A stretch of 21,918 nucleotides of DNA from Candidatus Gerdarchaeota archaeon (GTDB lineage: Archaea; Asgardarchaeota; Heimdallarchaeia; JABLTI01). Made by a program: the position numbers and the translations under genes. Of this stretch, positions 1 through 6,401 are shown one piece after another; positions within the stretch are counted from its first letter, which is position 1, and each line of letters opens with the position of its first letter. The notes under the pieces were generated by a model. That model was not told where the DNA came from. It ran no database searches and saw only the letters and a program-made list of their open reading frames with translations. Location of the stretch: positions 1-21,918 of the forward strand of contig JAEORJ010000210.1 in assembly GCA_016840945.1 (NCBI GenBank), given 5' to 3'.

Positions 1-1
1 G

Positions 2-184
2 ATAAACACAGGTATTCGAGAATCTGATAACCTCTCTTTATTTTATGGCCAACCAATGTTGTGGAGTAATCTCCCTACTTCTAAAACTTTAGAATTAATC
101 AAACAATTAGCTTTTGATATCATATTTGAAGGCAATTTAATTCTAGGTGGTGAACACCAATATTGGATTATTGCTCGTAAGTAA
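2..184 (+). CDS. SAM-dependent methyltransferase, C-terminal fragment (5' end outside window)
   Basis: An open frame enters from the left edge and ends at TAA 182-184, giving 60 residues with no start in view. The fragment contains PMLWSNLPTSKTLELI followed by a hydrophobic strand and GGEHQYWIIARK. This matches the usual end of class I (Rossmann-fold) SAM methyltransferases, where a 'MYWSHFD...T...L...AGFEI' helix-strand is followed by a final hairpin of the type GG.H.WVLARK. The SAM-binding motifs lie outside the window, so the substrate cannot be inferred. The gene converges on the TPR-like gene that ends at 235; a short perfect hairpin (215-232) lies between them. Confidence 0.6.
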   Translation: MNTGIRESDNLSLFYGQPMLWSNLPTSKTLELIKQLAFDIIFEGNLILGGEHQYWIIARK

Positions 185-214
185 AATGAAATTTGAAGTA
201 TTAAAAAAGGAATA

Positions 215-232
215 TGAGTTTATAATAACTCA
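215..232. terminator. Perfect 6-bp hairpin between convergent genes
   Basis: TGAGTT (215-220) and AACTCA (227-232) form a perfect inverted repeat around a 6-nt loop, TATAAT. On the + strand it is followed by a T-rich stretch. It sits in the 50-nt gap between two genes that end towards each other, so it could act as a two-way 3'-end or RNA-stability element. Archaeal termination mainly uses U-tracts, so the role is inference. Confidence 0.3.
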
Positions 233-234
233 AT

Positions 235-1776
235 TTATTTTCCTAATACATCAAGAAATTGTTTAAAAGCTTCCAATTGTGCTAAAATTTGTTGTCTTTC
301 ATTTTCTCTGCCAAGTACCCTTAAAGTCTCTGCTGTTTCTTCTAAAATAATAATCCTATCTCGAGGATCTTTATTATCATTAGTTTGAATTAATCCTAAG
401 ACTTTCAAAGCATGTAATTTTCCTTCCATTAAGTTATTTTTTATGGCAATATTTTTGGCTTCGTTTGCATAATTTCGAGCAACTTCATATTGTCTAGCAT
501 TGGAGAAATAGATCCCTAAATTGCACAAAGCTTGTATCCGGCTTTTTGTTGCACCAATTTGTACACATAGATGAACAATTGTTAGTAAAGTATCTAATGC
601 TAAATCGAGTTTTCCACTGTCAAATGCTTGTTGAGCAGTTCTTTCTAATGAGTGGAGTACATCTAGGGTTCTTCCAGGAAGGGTAGCTATTGCGTTTTCG
701 ATTTTATTGAAAAACTCTATATAATTCATTCCAGGGATCATTTTAAGATATTTAAAATAGCTTGGTAAATTAGTTGAAGCACTATCAGTATGAATTTCTG
801 CTCTAGTAGTGCTTTCTGATCTCATTACATTTGCCATTTCATTAAAAGCATTATGACGTTGAGTTAAATTATTAATTTGATTAACAATCCCAGTTGCTAA
901 TTCTTGTTGTTTCTCTTCTTCTGCTTGCTTTTCCATTTGTGCGATTTTATTGTTTATAAAAGCGTTTAGCTCATCATCAAGTTGAGGAATATTGGTATTA
1001 CTATAAGCTGGATCATATTGAATTAATTCCTTCCAAATATCATATCTAGTTTGATCTAAGCATAAAGCAATTCGAAGATAAGTAATAGCGCCCTTATCTT
1101 TCTTATCTTTCTTGGATATTCGAGCTAAATCAAGCCATAAATCTGGGAAGTATGAATTTAGTAATAACATTTGACAGATATCTTTTTTTCGAGGGATTTT
1201 ATGAGCTCCATTTTTTGTAATTCCATCTGGATAATGCTTTTCTAATAATTTAATAAACTGTTGGAATTCATTCCAATATTCAATTAAATTTGTATGATGA
1301 ATTAGCATTGCTTTTAATTTAGTTTGGTTCGTATAATGAGCTGGATATTTCCCAAATTTCCAATCGGATGCTTTAATATCAGGTATCTCACCTAATGTCA
1401 TTTGACCTAGAAAATGGATGATAAATTCTGGTTTTTCAGCTGAAAAGAATTCTCGCATTAAATTAATAAATTGCCTTCTTTGCCATCTGCTATCGATATT
1501 ATTATCAATAACATTCAAAGGTGAATTGCTTCCATAATCTTTGTAAATCTCCAAATAACCAAGAAATGATTCAAAATGTGGTTTATATAGAGCAGCTATT
1601 TCCTGATCTTCGGACATTAATAAAATCTGTAATGAATCAAGATGTAATTGGAAAATAGATTGATAGTAAACATTCGAATTAAGTGCTCTAAAAGATCTTG
1701 GATTATAATAAGAATCAATTCTATAGACAGTTTTAATATAATCATTCATTTTAAGTAAATTATCAGTAGCGTTCAT
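235..1776 (-). CDS. TPR-like helical repeat protein, function unknown
   Basis: This is a 513-residue protein that I do not recognise as a whole. It is almost all helical. Residues about 365-470 look like tetratricopeptide repeats: amphipathic helix pairs such as KLDLALDTLLTIVHLC and QYEVARNYANEAKNIA, with the usual A/G/Y spacing. Residues about 275-330 are charged and probably coiled coil (MEKQAEEEKQQ). The N-terminal half is rich in aromatic residues and has no motif I can name. There is no signal peptide or membrane segment. The ATG at 1776 has no clear Shine-Dalgarno; an alternative in-frame ATG lies at codon 10. It is followed 88 nt upstream by another unknown gene on the same strand (1865-2767), and the two may be co-transcribed. 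A scaffold or protein-interaction role is only a guess from the repeats. Confidence 0.65.
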   Translation of the reverse strand: MNATDNLLKMNDYIKTVYRIDSYYNPRSFRALNSNVYYQSIFQLHLDSLQILLMSEDQEIAALYKPHFESFLGYLEIYKDYGSNSPLNVIDNNIDSRWQRRQFINLMREFFSAEKPEFIIHFLGQMTLGEIPDIKASDWKFGKYPAHYTNQTKLKAMLIHHTNLIEYWNEFQQFIKLLEKHYPDGITKNGAHKIPRKKDICQMLLLNSYFPDLWLDLARISKKDKKDKGAITYLRIALCLDQTRYDIWKELIQYDPAYSNTNIPQLDDELNAFINNKIAQMEKQAEEEKQQELATGIVNQINNLTQRHNAFNEMANVMRSESTTRAEIHTDSASTNLPSYFKYLKMIPGMNYIEFFNKIENAIATLPGRTLDVLHSLERTAQQAFDSGKLDLALDTLLTIVHLCVQIGATKSRIQALCNLGIYFSNARQYEVARNYANEAKNIAIKNNLMEGKLHALKVLGLIQTNDNKDPRDRIIILEETAETLRVLGRENERQQILAQLEAFKQFLDVLGK

Positions 1777-1864
1777 AATTTTTGGTGAAAATAAAGTTAA
1801 TTTAAGTATTTTCTATAAATATATTGATTGATTATTTGCTATGTGAGAATCTTCGAATAGTTCA

Positions 1865-2761
1865 TTAGAACCATAAAGCATACTGCTTCATGATTTCTTT
1901 AGTGCCTTCTTCCAAATTCTTGGCAGCTACCATATAATGAACCAATTCTGTATCATCTTGCTCTAAAGCAACTTCTACCAATAAATTAGCATACCCTAAA
2001 CTTGCTTGCTCACCTTTGGGATTCAAGCTATATGAATCGCCACTAATTGTAAGTAATGGATTAATAAGATCTAATGCTACAGGTATTTCACCTAAATGGA
2101 TTTCCCCAGCTTTATCAAAGACATATTTGCGAATCATTTCACTAGTTACTTTCTTTGGTGCTCCCGCAATATACTCAAAAATTCCTTGAGCTATAAAACT
2201 AGTTTCTTCTCTCTTAGCATAGAAATAACTAGCTTTATCCCTAATTTTCAATGATTTGTTAACAATACTAGAAGTTATCATTTCAACTTCTTCATGAAAA
2301 ACATCCTCCCAATATTCAAAAGCAGTTATCTTTCTGAAATCAACAGCACTGCATCTTAAAGATGTTTGGAAAATCAATACTGCTTTACCTATATGAGTTA
2401 GATTATAATGCGAATGCACACCCCCGAATCCTTGCCAAGCCATACCATCCTCAGGACCCTCTTTCTCTCGAGACATTAAGCCATAATCTCTGAATAACTT
2501 AAGATAGCGCTCGAAACCTTTTACGTTATCACCTTTTATTCTATCACTAATTATCTCAGTCAATTTTTGTAATCGAGTAAAACGATTAATGTCTTTTGAG
2601 TCAAAATATAACTCTAACTCTTTATTATAATCAAAGAATCGTGCTCTGTTTAATGGATCCTCTAAATATGGAAGCATTGACGCAGATGCTAAAATAGTAT
2701 AACTTGGAACATTATCGAATTCACGAATTATTTTTTGAGTTTCTACTCTAACAGAGCTCAT
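1865..2761 (-). CDS. Uncharacterised protein with two winged-helix-like segments
   Basis: This is an approximately 298-residue soluble protein of unknown function. Two segments have a winged-helix flavour: residues about 65-130 (FERYLKLFRDYGLMS, then YNLTHIGKAVLIF) and about 205-255 (VTSEMIRKYVFDKAGEI, then SYSLNPKGEQAS). In each, a helix is followed by a '..L...G' wing typical of archaeal wHTH proteins. That assignment is pattern-based. The open frame extends to an ATG at 2767, but a GAGG lies only 2 nt before that codon. It lies 8 nt before the ATG at 2761, so I chose 2761 as the start. The gene is divergent from the small surface protein at 2966 and is followed by the TPR-like gene 88 nt downstream; the pair may work together. 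Confidence 0.6.
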   Translation of the reverse strand: MSSVRVETQKIIREFDNVPSYTILASASMLPYLEDPLNRARFFDYNKELELYFDSKDINRFTRLQKLTEIISDRIKGDNVKGFERYLKLFRDYGLMSREKEGPEDGMAWQGFGGVHSHYNLTHIGKAVLIFQTSLRCSAVDFRKITAFEYWEDVFHEEVEMITSSIVNKSLKIRDKASYFYAKREETSFIAQGIFEYIAGAPKKVTSEMIRKYVFDKAGEIHLGEIPVALDLINPLLTISGDSYSLNPKGEQASLGYANLLVEVALEQDDTELVHYMVAAKNLEEGTKEIMKQYALWF

Positions 2762-2916
2762 TTTCATATCCTCAATTTTAATACTAATTGTAAATTGGTT
2801 GATATATCATAAAAAGTATTACTTATAATAACATTTTTTCTAATTGTAATTCTTTTGATTACTTAATAATTGTGTTTCTTTTATTTATACTTATAATAAT
2901 AATTTATGAAATAATT

Positions 2917-2925
2917 CTTATAAAT
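2917..2925 (+). promoter_or_regulatory. TATA box of the small surface-protein gene
   Basis: CTTATAAAT at 2917-2925 lies 41 nt before the ATG at 2966. A transcript starting about 25 nt downstream of the box would have a leader of about 20 nt, just long enough to hold the AGGAG at 2951-2955. The surrounding divergent intergenic region is very AT-rich. Confidence 0.4.
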
Positions 2926-2965
2926 GGTTATGAATTAAACCTACTGATTATAGGAGCATTATTAT

Positions 2966-3208
2966 ATGTCTAGTAATAAGGTATTTTTATTATTGCCAAT
3001 AATTATAAGCTGTTTTTTAATAATTAATCAAGAAATAACTTTAGCTGGAATAGATAATAATATTGAACCTATGACAATAAATTCTTCTTCTACTTCTGAG
3101 TTAAGTGGTTTTGAATATGGATTAATTTCCGGCTTCAGTGTTTTAGCTCTAATAGGATTATTTATTTGGTTAACTGATAAACGTAGAATAAAATATACAG
3201 GTCAATAA
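2966..3208 (+). CDS. Small secreted or surface protein with C-terminal membrane anchor
   Basis: The protein has 80 residues. Residues 5-20 are a hydrophobic signal-like helix (KVFLLLPIIISCFLII), with a plausible cleavage after TLA (27). A short Ser/Thr/Asn-rich exposed part (28-46) follows. A C-terminal module runs SGFE (47-50), one transmembrane helix (about 52-69) and a basic tail (DKRRIKY). A 'GFE + helix + RR' tripartite end is the layout of archaeal C-terminal sorting signals (PGF-CTERM-like), but the canonical PGF triplet is absent, so processing by an archaeosortase is speculative. The start is supported by an AGGAG 10 nt upstream. The gene stands alone, and its strong TATA box suggests it is really expressed. 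Confidence 0.6.
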   Translation: MSSNKVFLLLPIIISCFLIINQEITLAGIDNNIEPMTINSSSTSELSGFEYGLISGFSVLALIGLFIWLTDKRRIKYTGQ

Positions 3209-3316
3209 TTACTGCTACTCTTTCTTAATTTACCAATTGTTTAAGTTTAAAATTAAAAATTCCAGATTGTTAGTAAGCTATTTTTATTTCAAATATTATT
3301 TTTTATGTGAACTGTT

Positions 3317-3877
3317 ATGATTAATACCTACTTCCTATTATTCAATGGTTTTTCAGGTTATGAGATGATTTTTCCAGCGTTTATTTTACGCAAAACAAAG
3401 ATTACTACTGTTGGTTTATCTGAAGGAGTGATTGTTAGTGAAGAAAATCTCAATTTTACTCCTGATATCCATCTTTCAGAACTAAATACTGATCATGTTG
3501 ATGTTTTCATTATCCCAGGTGGTAGTGCTCTTCAACATTTAAAGGAAAATTCACCACTTATTCCAATTTTAAATGAACTCAATTCAAAAGGTAAAATTAT
3601 TGCAGCAATTTGTGGTGGTCCCGTCTTACTCTCTAATACCAATGTTCTTGCTAATAAACAATTTACTGCTGGTGGTGGGGAGTTACCTGAACATTGGCAA
3701 ACCAATTTCACCACTGGTAATTATATTAAGGATGAAGTTGTTGTTGATGCTAATTTAATTACTGCTAAAGGTAAAGCAGTTGCCTCTTTTGCTGTTGCTA
3801 TCGGTAAAGAAATAGGTGTTTTCCAAGATGAAGAAGCTGCTCAAAGAGAATATAGCTTAATTCAAGACATTAGTTAA
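3317..3877 (+). CDS. DJ-1/PfpI family protein
   Basis: This 186-residue single-domain protein has the class I glutamine amidotransferase-like fold and a length typical of DJ-1. The nucleophile elbow is AAICGGPVLL with Cys99. The conserved acidic partner is Glu16 (GYEMIFP). FIIPGGSALQHL (64-75) matches the DJ-1 'lpGG......l' segment, and 'SFAVAIGKEIGV' near the end matches the final DJ-1 helix. The family includes deglycases, chaperones, cysteine proteases of the PfpI type and glyoxalase III-like enzymes. CGGP in place of CAGP or CHGP does not distinguish these. The ATG at 3317 has only a weak upstream GTGA. It is upstream of the sugar isomerase-like gene on the same strand (97-nt gap), with a U-rich tract between them. 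Confidence 0.85.
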   Translation: MINTYFLLFNGFSGYEMIFPAFILRKTKITTVGLSEGVIVSEENLNFTPDIHLSELNTDHVDVFIIPGGSALQHLKENSPLIPILNELNSKGKIIAAICGGPVLLSNTNVLANKQFTAGGGELPEHWQTNFTTGNYIKDEVVVDANLITAKGKAVASFAVAIGKEIGVFQDEEAAQREYSLIQDIS

Positions 3878-3880
3878 GCT

Positions 3881-3903
3881 ATCTCCTTTTATTTTCTTTT
3901 TTA
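3881..3903 (+). terminator. U-rich tract after the DJ-1/PfpI gene
   Basis: A pyrimidine-rich run (CTCC then TTTTATTTTCTTTTTT) begins within a few bases of the TAA. It fits an archaeal oligo-U terminator and has no associated stem-loop. Confidence 0.4.
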
Positions 3904-3974
3904 TTAATTATAATAAATAATTTATTTGAGTGCGAAATTACTATGTAATTGACTCATCTAGGAAGCAGTGATTC

Positions 3975-4838
3975 ATGAAGGTTGGTTTTGCTCTTGAGCC
4001 TATCCAAGGTTTAACTCTTGACCTTATTATTTATTTGATGAAAAAAACACTCATAGAGCATTTTGAATTCAACTGGCGTATTATTCCTCGAGTTGACCGT
4101 GTGCTAAAAACCCTTGGTAAAACAACAACCACTCTTCATCTACCAATTTTCAATCGTGATAGGTTTGATTTTGCTTCTGAGGATACAAAATATGATCATA
4201 CTCGAGAAGAAGTTATCTCTTTCATCAATCAATGGAATGATCAATTAAATCTCATTTATACCTTAGCTCATATCACAGAAGATCCTAATGGCAAATATGA
4301 ATTGATGTTTGAACGATTATCTCAAATTGAATCTAAAATCGTTCTTGAAAATGTTGTGGGATATTCTGATGAACATTTCATGGAGTTTTATTTTCAAGCA
4401 AAAGATTACCTTGGTAAACAATTAGCTGGACATGCATTAGATATCTCTCATAGATATGTTAATGATTGGCAAAATTGGTTGAATGTTCCTGTTGATCTCG
4501 AGAAAGAAATAGTCTACATCCATATTTCTGATTGCACTAAAACAGAGGATTTACATTTACCATTAGGTTTAGGTGAAATGCCTTACAACGATTTTTTCAA
4601 ATATCTTAAGAAACTCCATTATAATGGAATAATTATGCAAGAACTCAAACCGAATGGTGATCAAGCTGATGAAATTATGAATTCCACTTTAGCTTGTATC
4701 AAAACATTTTCTAAAATTAAATCTCTTCGAATGCAAATACGACATGCTCTTGTTCGACGCATTTTAAAGAAACGTAGAGATGAGTTCAAAGATGTTATCA
4801 ATTTATCTGCAGAAGAAATTGGTTATGATTTTGTTTAA
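3975..4838 (+). CDS. Xylose isomerase-like TIM barrel protein (sugar phosphate isomerase/epimerase or AP endonuclease 2 superfamily)
   Basis: The protein has 287 residues. Candidate metal and catalytic residues fall where the superfamily has them at strand ends: His55 (TTLHLPIF), Glu125 (IVLENVVGY), Asp156 and His159 (HALDISHRY), His183 (IHISDCTK), His194 (DLHLPLGLGEMPY) and Glu223 (IIMQELKP). The 'LHLPLGLGEMPYNDFFKYLKKLHYNGIIMQELK' pattern is the usual HxxxGxGxxD/N...GY.G....E ending. The length is normal. The C-terminal 40 residues are basic (KSLRMQIRHALVRRILKKRRDE), which is an unusual extension. The substrate is unknown; sugar isomerase/epimerase and endonuclease IV-like repair roles are both possible. 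A GGAAG about 9 nt upstream supports the start. Confidence 0.75.
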   Translation: MKVGFALEPIQGLTLDLIIYLMKKTLIEHFEFNWRIIPRVDRVLKTLGKTTTTLHLPIFNRDRFDFASEDTKYDHTREEVISFINQWNDQLNLIYTLAHITEDPNGKYELMFERLSQIESKIVLENVVGYSDEHFMEFYFQAKDYLGKQLAGHALDISHRYVNDWQNWLNVPVDLEKEIVYIHISDCTKTEDLHLPLGLGEMPYNDFFKYLKKLHYNGIIMQELKPNGDQADEIMNSTLACIKTFSKIKSLRMQIRHALVRRILKKRRDEFKDVINLSAEEIGYDFV

Positions 4839-4848
4839 TTTTTTTGCT
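4837..4848 (+). terminator. U-tract after the TIM-barrel gene
   Basis: The stop codon is followed directly by AATTTTTTTG, a run of seven T, typical of archaeal oligo-U termination. Confidence 0.4.
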
Positions 4849-4904
4849 GGAGTAATTAAGACTGATAATAGTTCTTTTTAATTTTTGAATAAATAATGTA
4901 AAGT

Positions 4905-5063
4905 ATGAAATGCCCAAAATGTAAATCAACAAATATTGAAACTTTGATTAAGAATCAACATCCACCTTATGAGTATACCTGTAGTGGGATGCATACTCGA
5001 GTTAATCCTGCAGCAGTTCATCGTCAATATCAATGTAAAGATTGTTCATTTCAATGGAAATAA
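4905..5063 (+). CDS. Small zinc-ribbon protein (52 aa)
   Basis: A short gene encodes a 52-residue protein with CPKC near the start (C3, C6) and CKDC near the end (C45, C48), the classic two-knuckle zinc ribbon. A fifth Cys (C26) lies between them. The spacing and the 'MKCPKCKSTN...QYQCKDCSFQWK' ends resemble the zinc ribbons of TFIIS/NrdR-type and transposase-type proteins. There is no other domain. It ends with the typical aromatic 'C..C.F.W' strand, so it is probably complete rather than a fragment. No clear Shine-Dalgarno is present, and the upstream sequence is AT-rich. It may bind nucleic acid, but this cannot be shown from the sequence. Confidence 0.7.
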   Translation: MKCPKCKSTNIETLIKNQHPPYEYTCSGMHTRVNPAAVHRQYQCKDCSFQWK

Positions 5064-5453
5064 AGTTTTAATCATTTTAAAAATCTCATTTTCATGATTA
5101 TTAGAGAAGAACGATGATTTGTTACACCGTTCCTCTCTTGAAGGCAGTTGTTTCAGATCACCTACAAATTTTTGTTAGTGAATATTACCAGTTGAAACAG
5201 ACTGGTAATTAGCGCAAGGTTTAATGAAATGTTACTCGAAATATTGTGAGCTCTTTTCGAAACTCCTTAATATTTTTCATTTTTAACTCGTCTAATTTCC
5301 AATTGTCGGAAGTTTTCTTCATTTCCATCATCTCACTTCTTAATTGATAATGTATTAAGTGGTCAGTTAATATTAAGTAACTGAAAAAAAGTGACCAGTA
5401 AAAACTGATCAAATTATAAGAATAAAAAAGAGAAAATATTAGAAGAATTACAA
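5064..5453. other. 390-base intergenic region between convergent genes, with folded-RNA potential
   Basis: No convincing protein gene is present. The plus strand holds an 11-position stem with one mismatch (5103-5113 with 5128-5138, 14-nt loop) and a perfect 9-bp hairpin (5184-5192 with 5201-5209). The 9-bp hairpin's loop is complementary over 7 nt to an upstream stretch (5149-5155). The part from 5340 to 5410 has several short inverted repeats built on GGTCA/TGACC and CAGTTA/TAACTG. A 63-codon TTG-start frame on the minus strand (5221-5412) and a 32-codon frame on the plus strand (5115-5213) show no recognisable features. Confidence 0.5.
5103..5209 (+). ncRNA. Candidate structured RNA, two stems plus possible pseudoknot
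   Basis: Stem 1 pairs 5103-5113 with 5128-5138 (AGAGAAGAACG against CGTTCCTCTCT, 10 of 11 positions paired). Stem 2 pairs ATTACCAGT (5184-5192) with ACTGGTAAT (5201-5209). Loop 2 contains TGAAACA (5193-5199), which is complementary to TGTTTCA at 5149-5155 and could form a pseudoknot. I do not recognise a known RNA family; box C/D and H/ACA motifs are not clear. It could also be the 3' end of the zinc-ribbon transcript or a terminator for the convergent gene. Confidence 0.3.
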
Positions 5454-6245
5454 TTATTCTTTTTTGGCTGTTTTTGGACGATTTTCTAAAACTTTAACAA
5501 GTCGCTTTATTGCATCAGTTCGTTCTCTTTCATGTTCAATGAATTTTCTTAATAGTTTCTTTATTGTCCATTTTTCATTTGGAAATTCTGATTCTTTTGC
5601 ATAATTAAATTCTTTTTCAGCCATTTTTGGATAATAGTATCTTAATACAGCAATTGCACCTTGTCGTACTTTAACTACTCTTTCTAATAATGTTAAAGTG
5701 TCAAGTTCTTCTTTTGTCATACCTATTGCTTCGAGGAATTTTTGTTCTACTATTTCACCAAATCTGGAAATAAAAACCAATTCAGTTGTGTATAAATCAG
5801 TTAGTTCTTCATCTATATTGGGTTGATTTTCTATGATATAAGTTGTTCTATCTTCTTTTGAGTAATGAGAAACTATCCTCATTAATTCTTCAGGTAATTT
5901 GTTTATTATTGTAACATAAAGTTCAAATTGTTCTTCAGAAAGTTGCTCTTTATCAGTTATAAATAAGGCTGATGAGCCACATGATTCTCGTAATTGTTCT
6001 ATCCCCTTTATTTCCTCAATAATATTTAACTCATTTATTCCTGCCAAGAAATCCTTAGCTTTTTGTTTATAGTTTGAATCAATACCTATTGATAAAATCC
6101 ACTCACTATATAGCTTGATATCTTTTAGAATTGCATCAATAGCTTCTGTTCTGCTTTCAGCTTTTGAGAAGCATCCTAAGAGCTCAGCTGCATGGGCATA
6201 GTAACACCCATCGCCTTCTTCTAAATTGACTTTCAGTTCTGCCAC
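5454..6245 (-). CDS. HicB-like N-terminal domain fused to DinB-like helical domain
   Basis: The protein has 263 residues. Residues 1-50 look like the HicB/UPF0150 fold (short strands KVNLEEGDGCYYAHAAELLGC, then the helix SRTEAIDAILKDIKLYSEW). The rest is helical and ends with KWTIKKLLRKFIEHERERTDAIKRLV (225-250). This matches the last helix of DinB/DUF664-type four-helix proteins, where W and H..R. are conserved (W226, H238). DinB-like proteins often bind metal with three His; I can assign only one, so catalysis is doubtful. The start is GTG at 6245, with AGGT 6 nt upstream. No HicA-like toxin gene is next to it, so a toxin-antitoxin role is not supported. The gene ends facing the intergenic region 5064-5453. 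Confidence 0.55.
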   Translation of the reverse strand: MAELKVNLEEGDGCYYAHAAELLGCFSKAESRTEAIDAILKDIKLYSEWILSIGIDSNYKQKAKDFLAGINELNIIEEIKGIEQLRESCGSSALFITDKEQLSEEQFELYVTIINKLPEELMRIVSHYSKEDRTTYIIENQPNIDEELTDLYTTELVFISRFGEIVEQKFLEAIGMTKEELDTLTLLERVVKVRQGAIAVLRYYYPKMAEKEFNYAKESEFPNEKWTIKKLLRKFIEHERERTDAIKRLVKVLENRPKTAKKE

Positions 6246-6401
6246 GATTTAACCTACCAGTAAAATTCTTTCAAAATCGTTTATTTAGAGTTTCACAATT
6301 AAAATATGTAATTTTTTTAAGACCAATTTTTGGTTTTTCTCTACACTCAAAGTATTTTTTCGCTTTTTTAAATGTTTGTTAATTACTAAAATCACTATTT
6401 T

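Noticed and set aside
5115..5213. 32-codon plus-strand frame in the candidate RNA region
   Set aside because: It is short, has no similarity I recognise and coincides with strong RNA stems, so a protein is not supported.
5221..5412. 63-codon minus-strand frame
   Set aside because: It starts at TTG without a Shine-Dalgarno, has no recognisable domain and lies in a repeat-rich convergent gap.
5454..6245. HicAB toxin-antitoxin system
   Set aside because: Only a HicB-like fold is present; no small HicA-like double-stranded-RNA-binding toxin is adjacent on either side.
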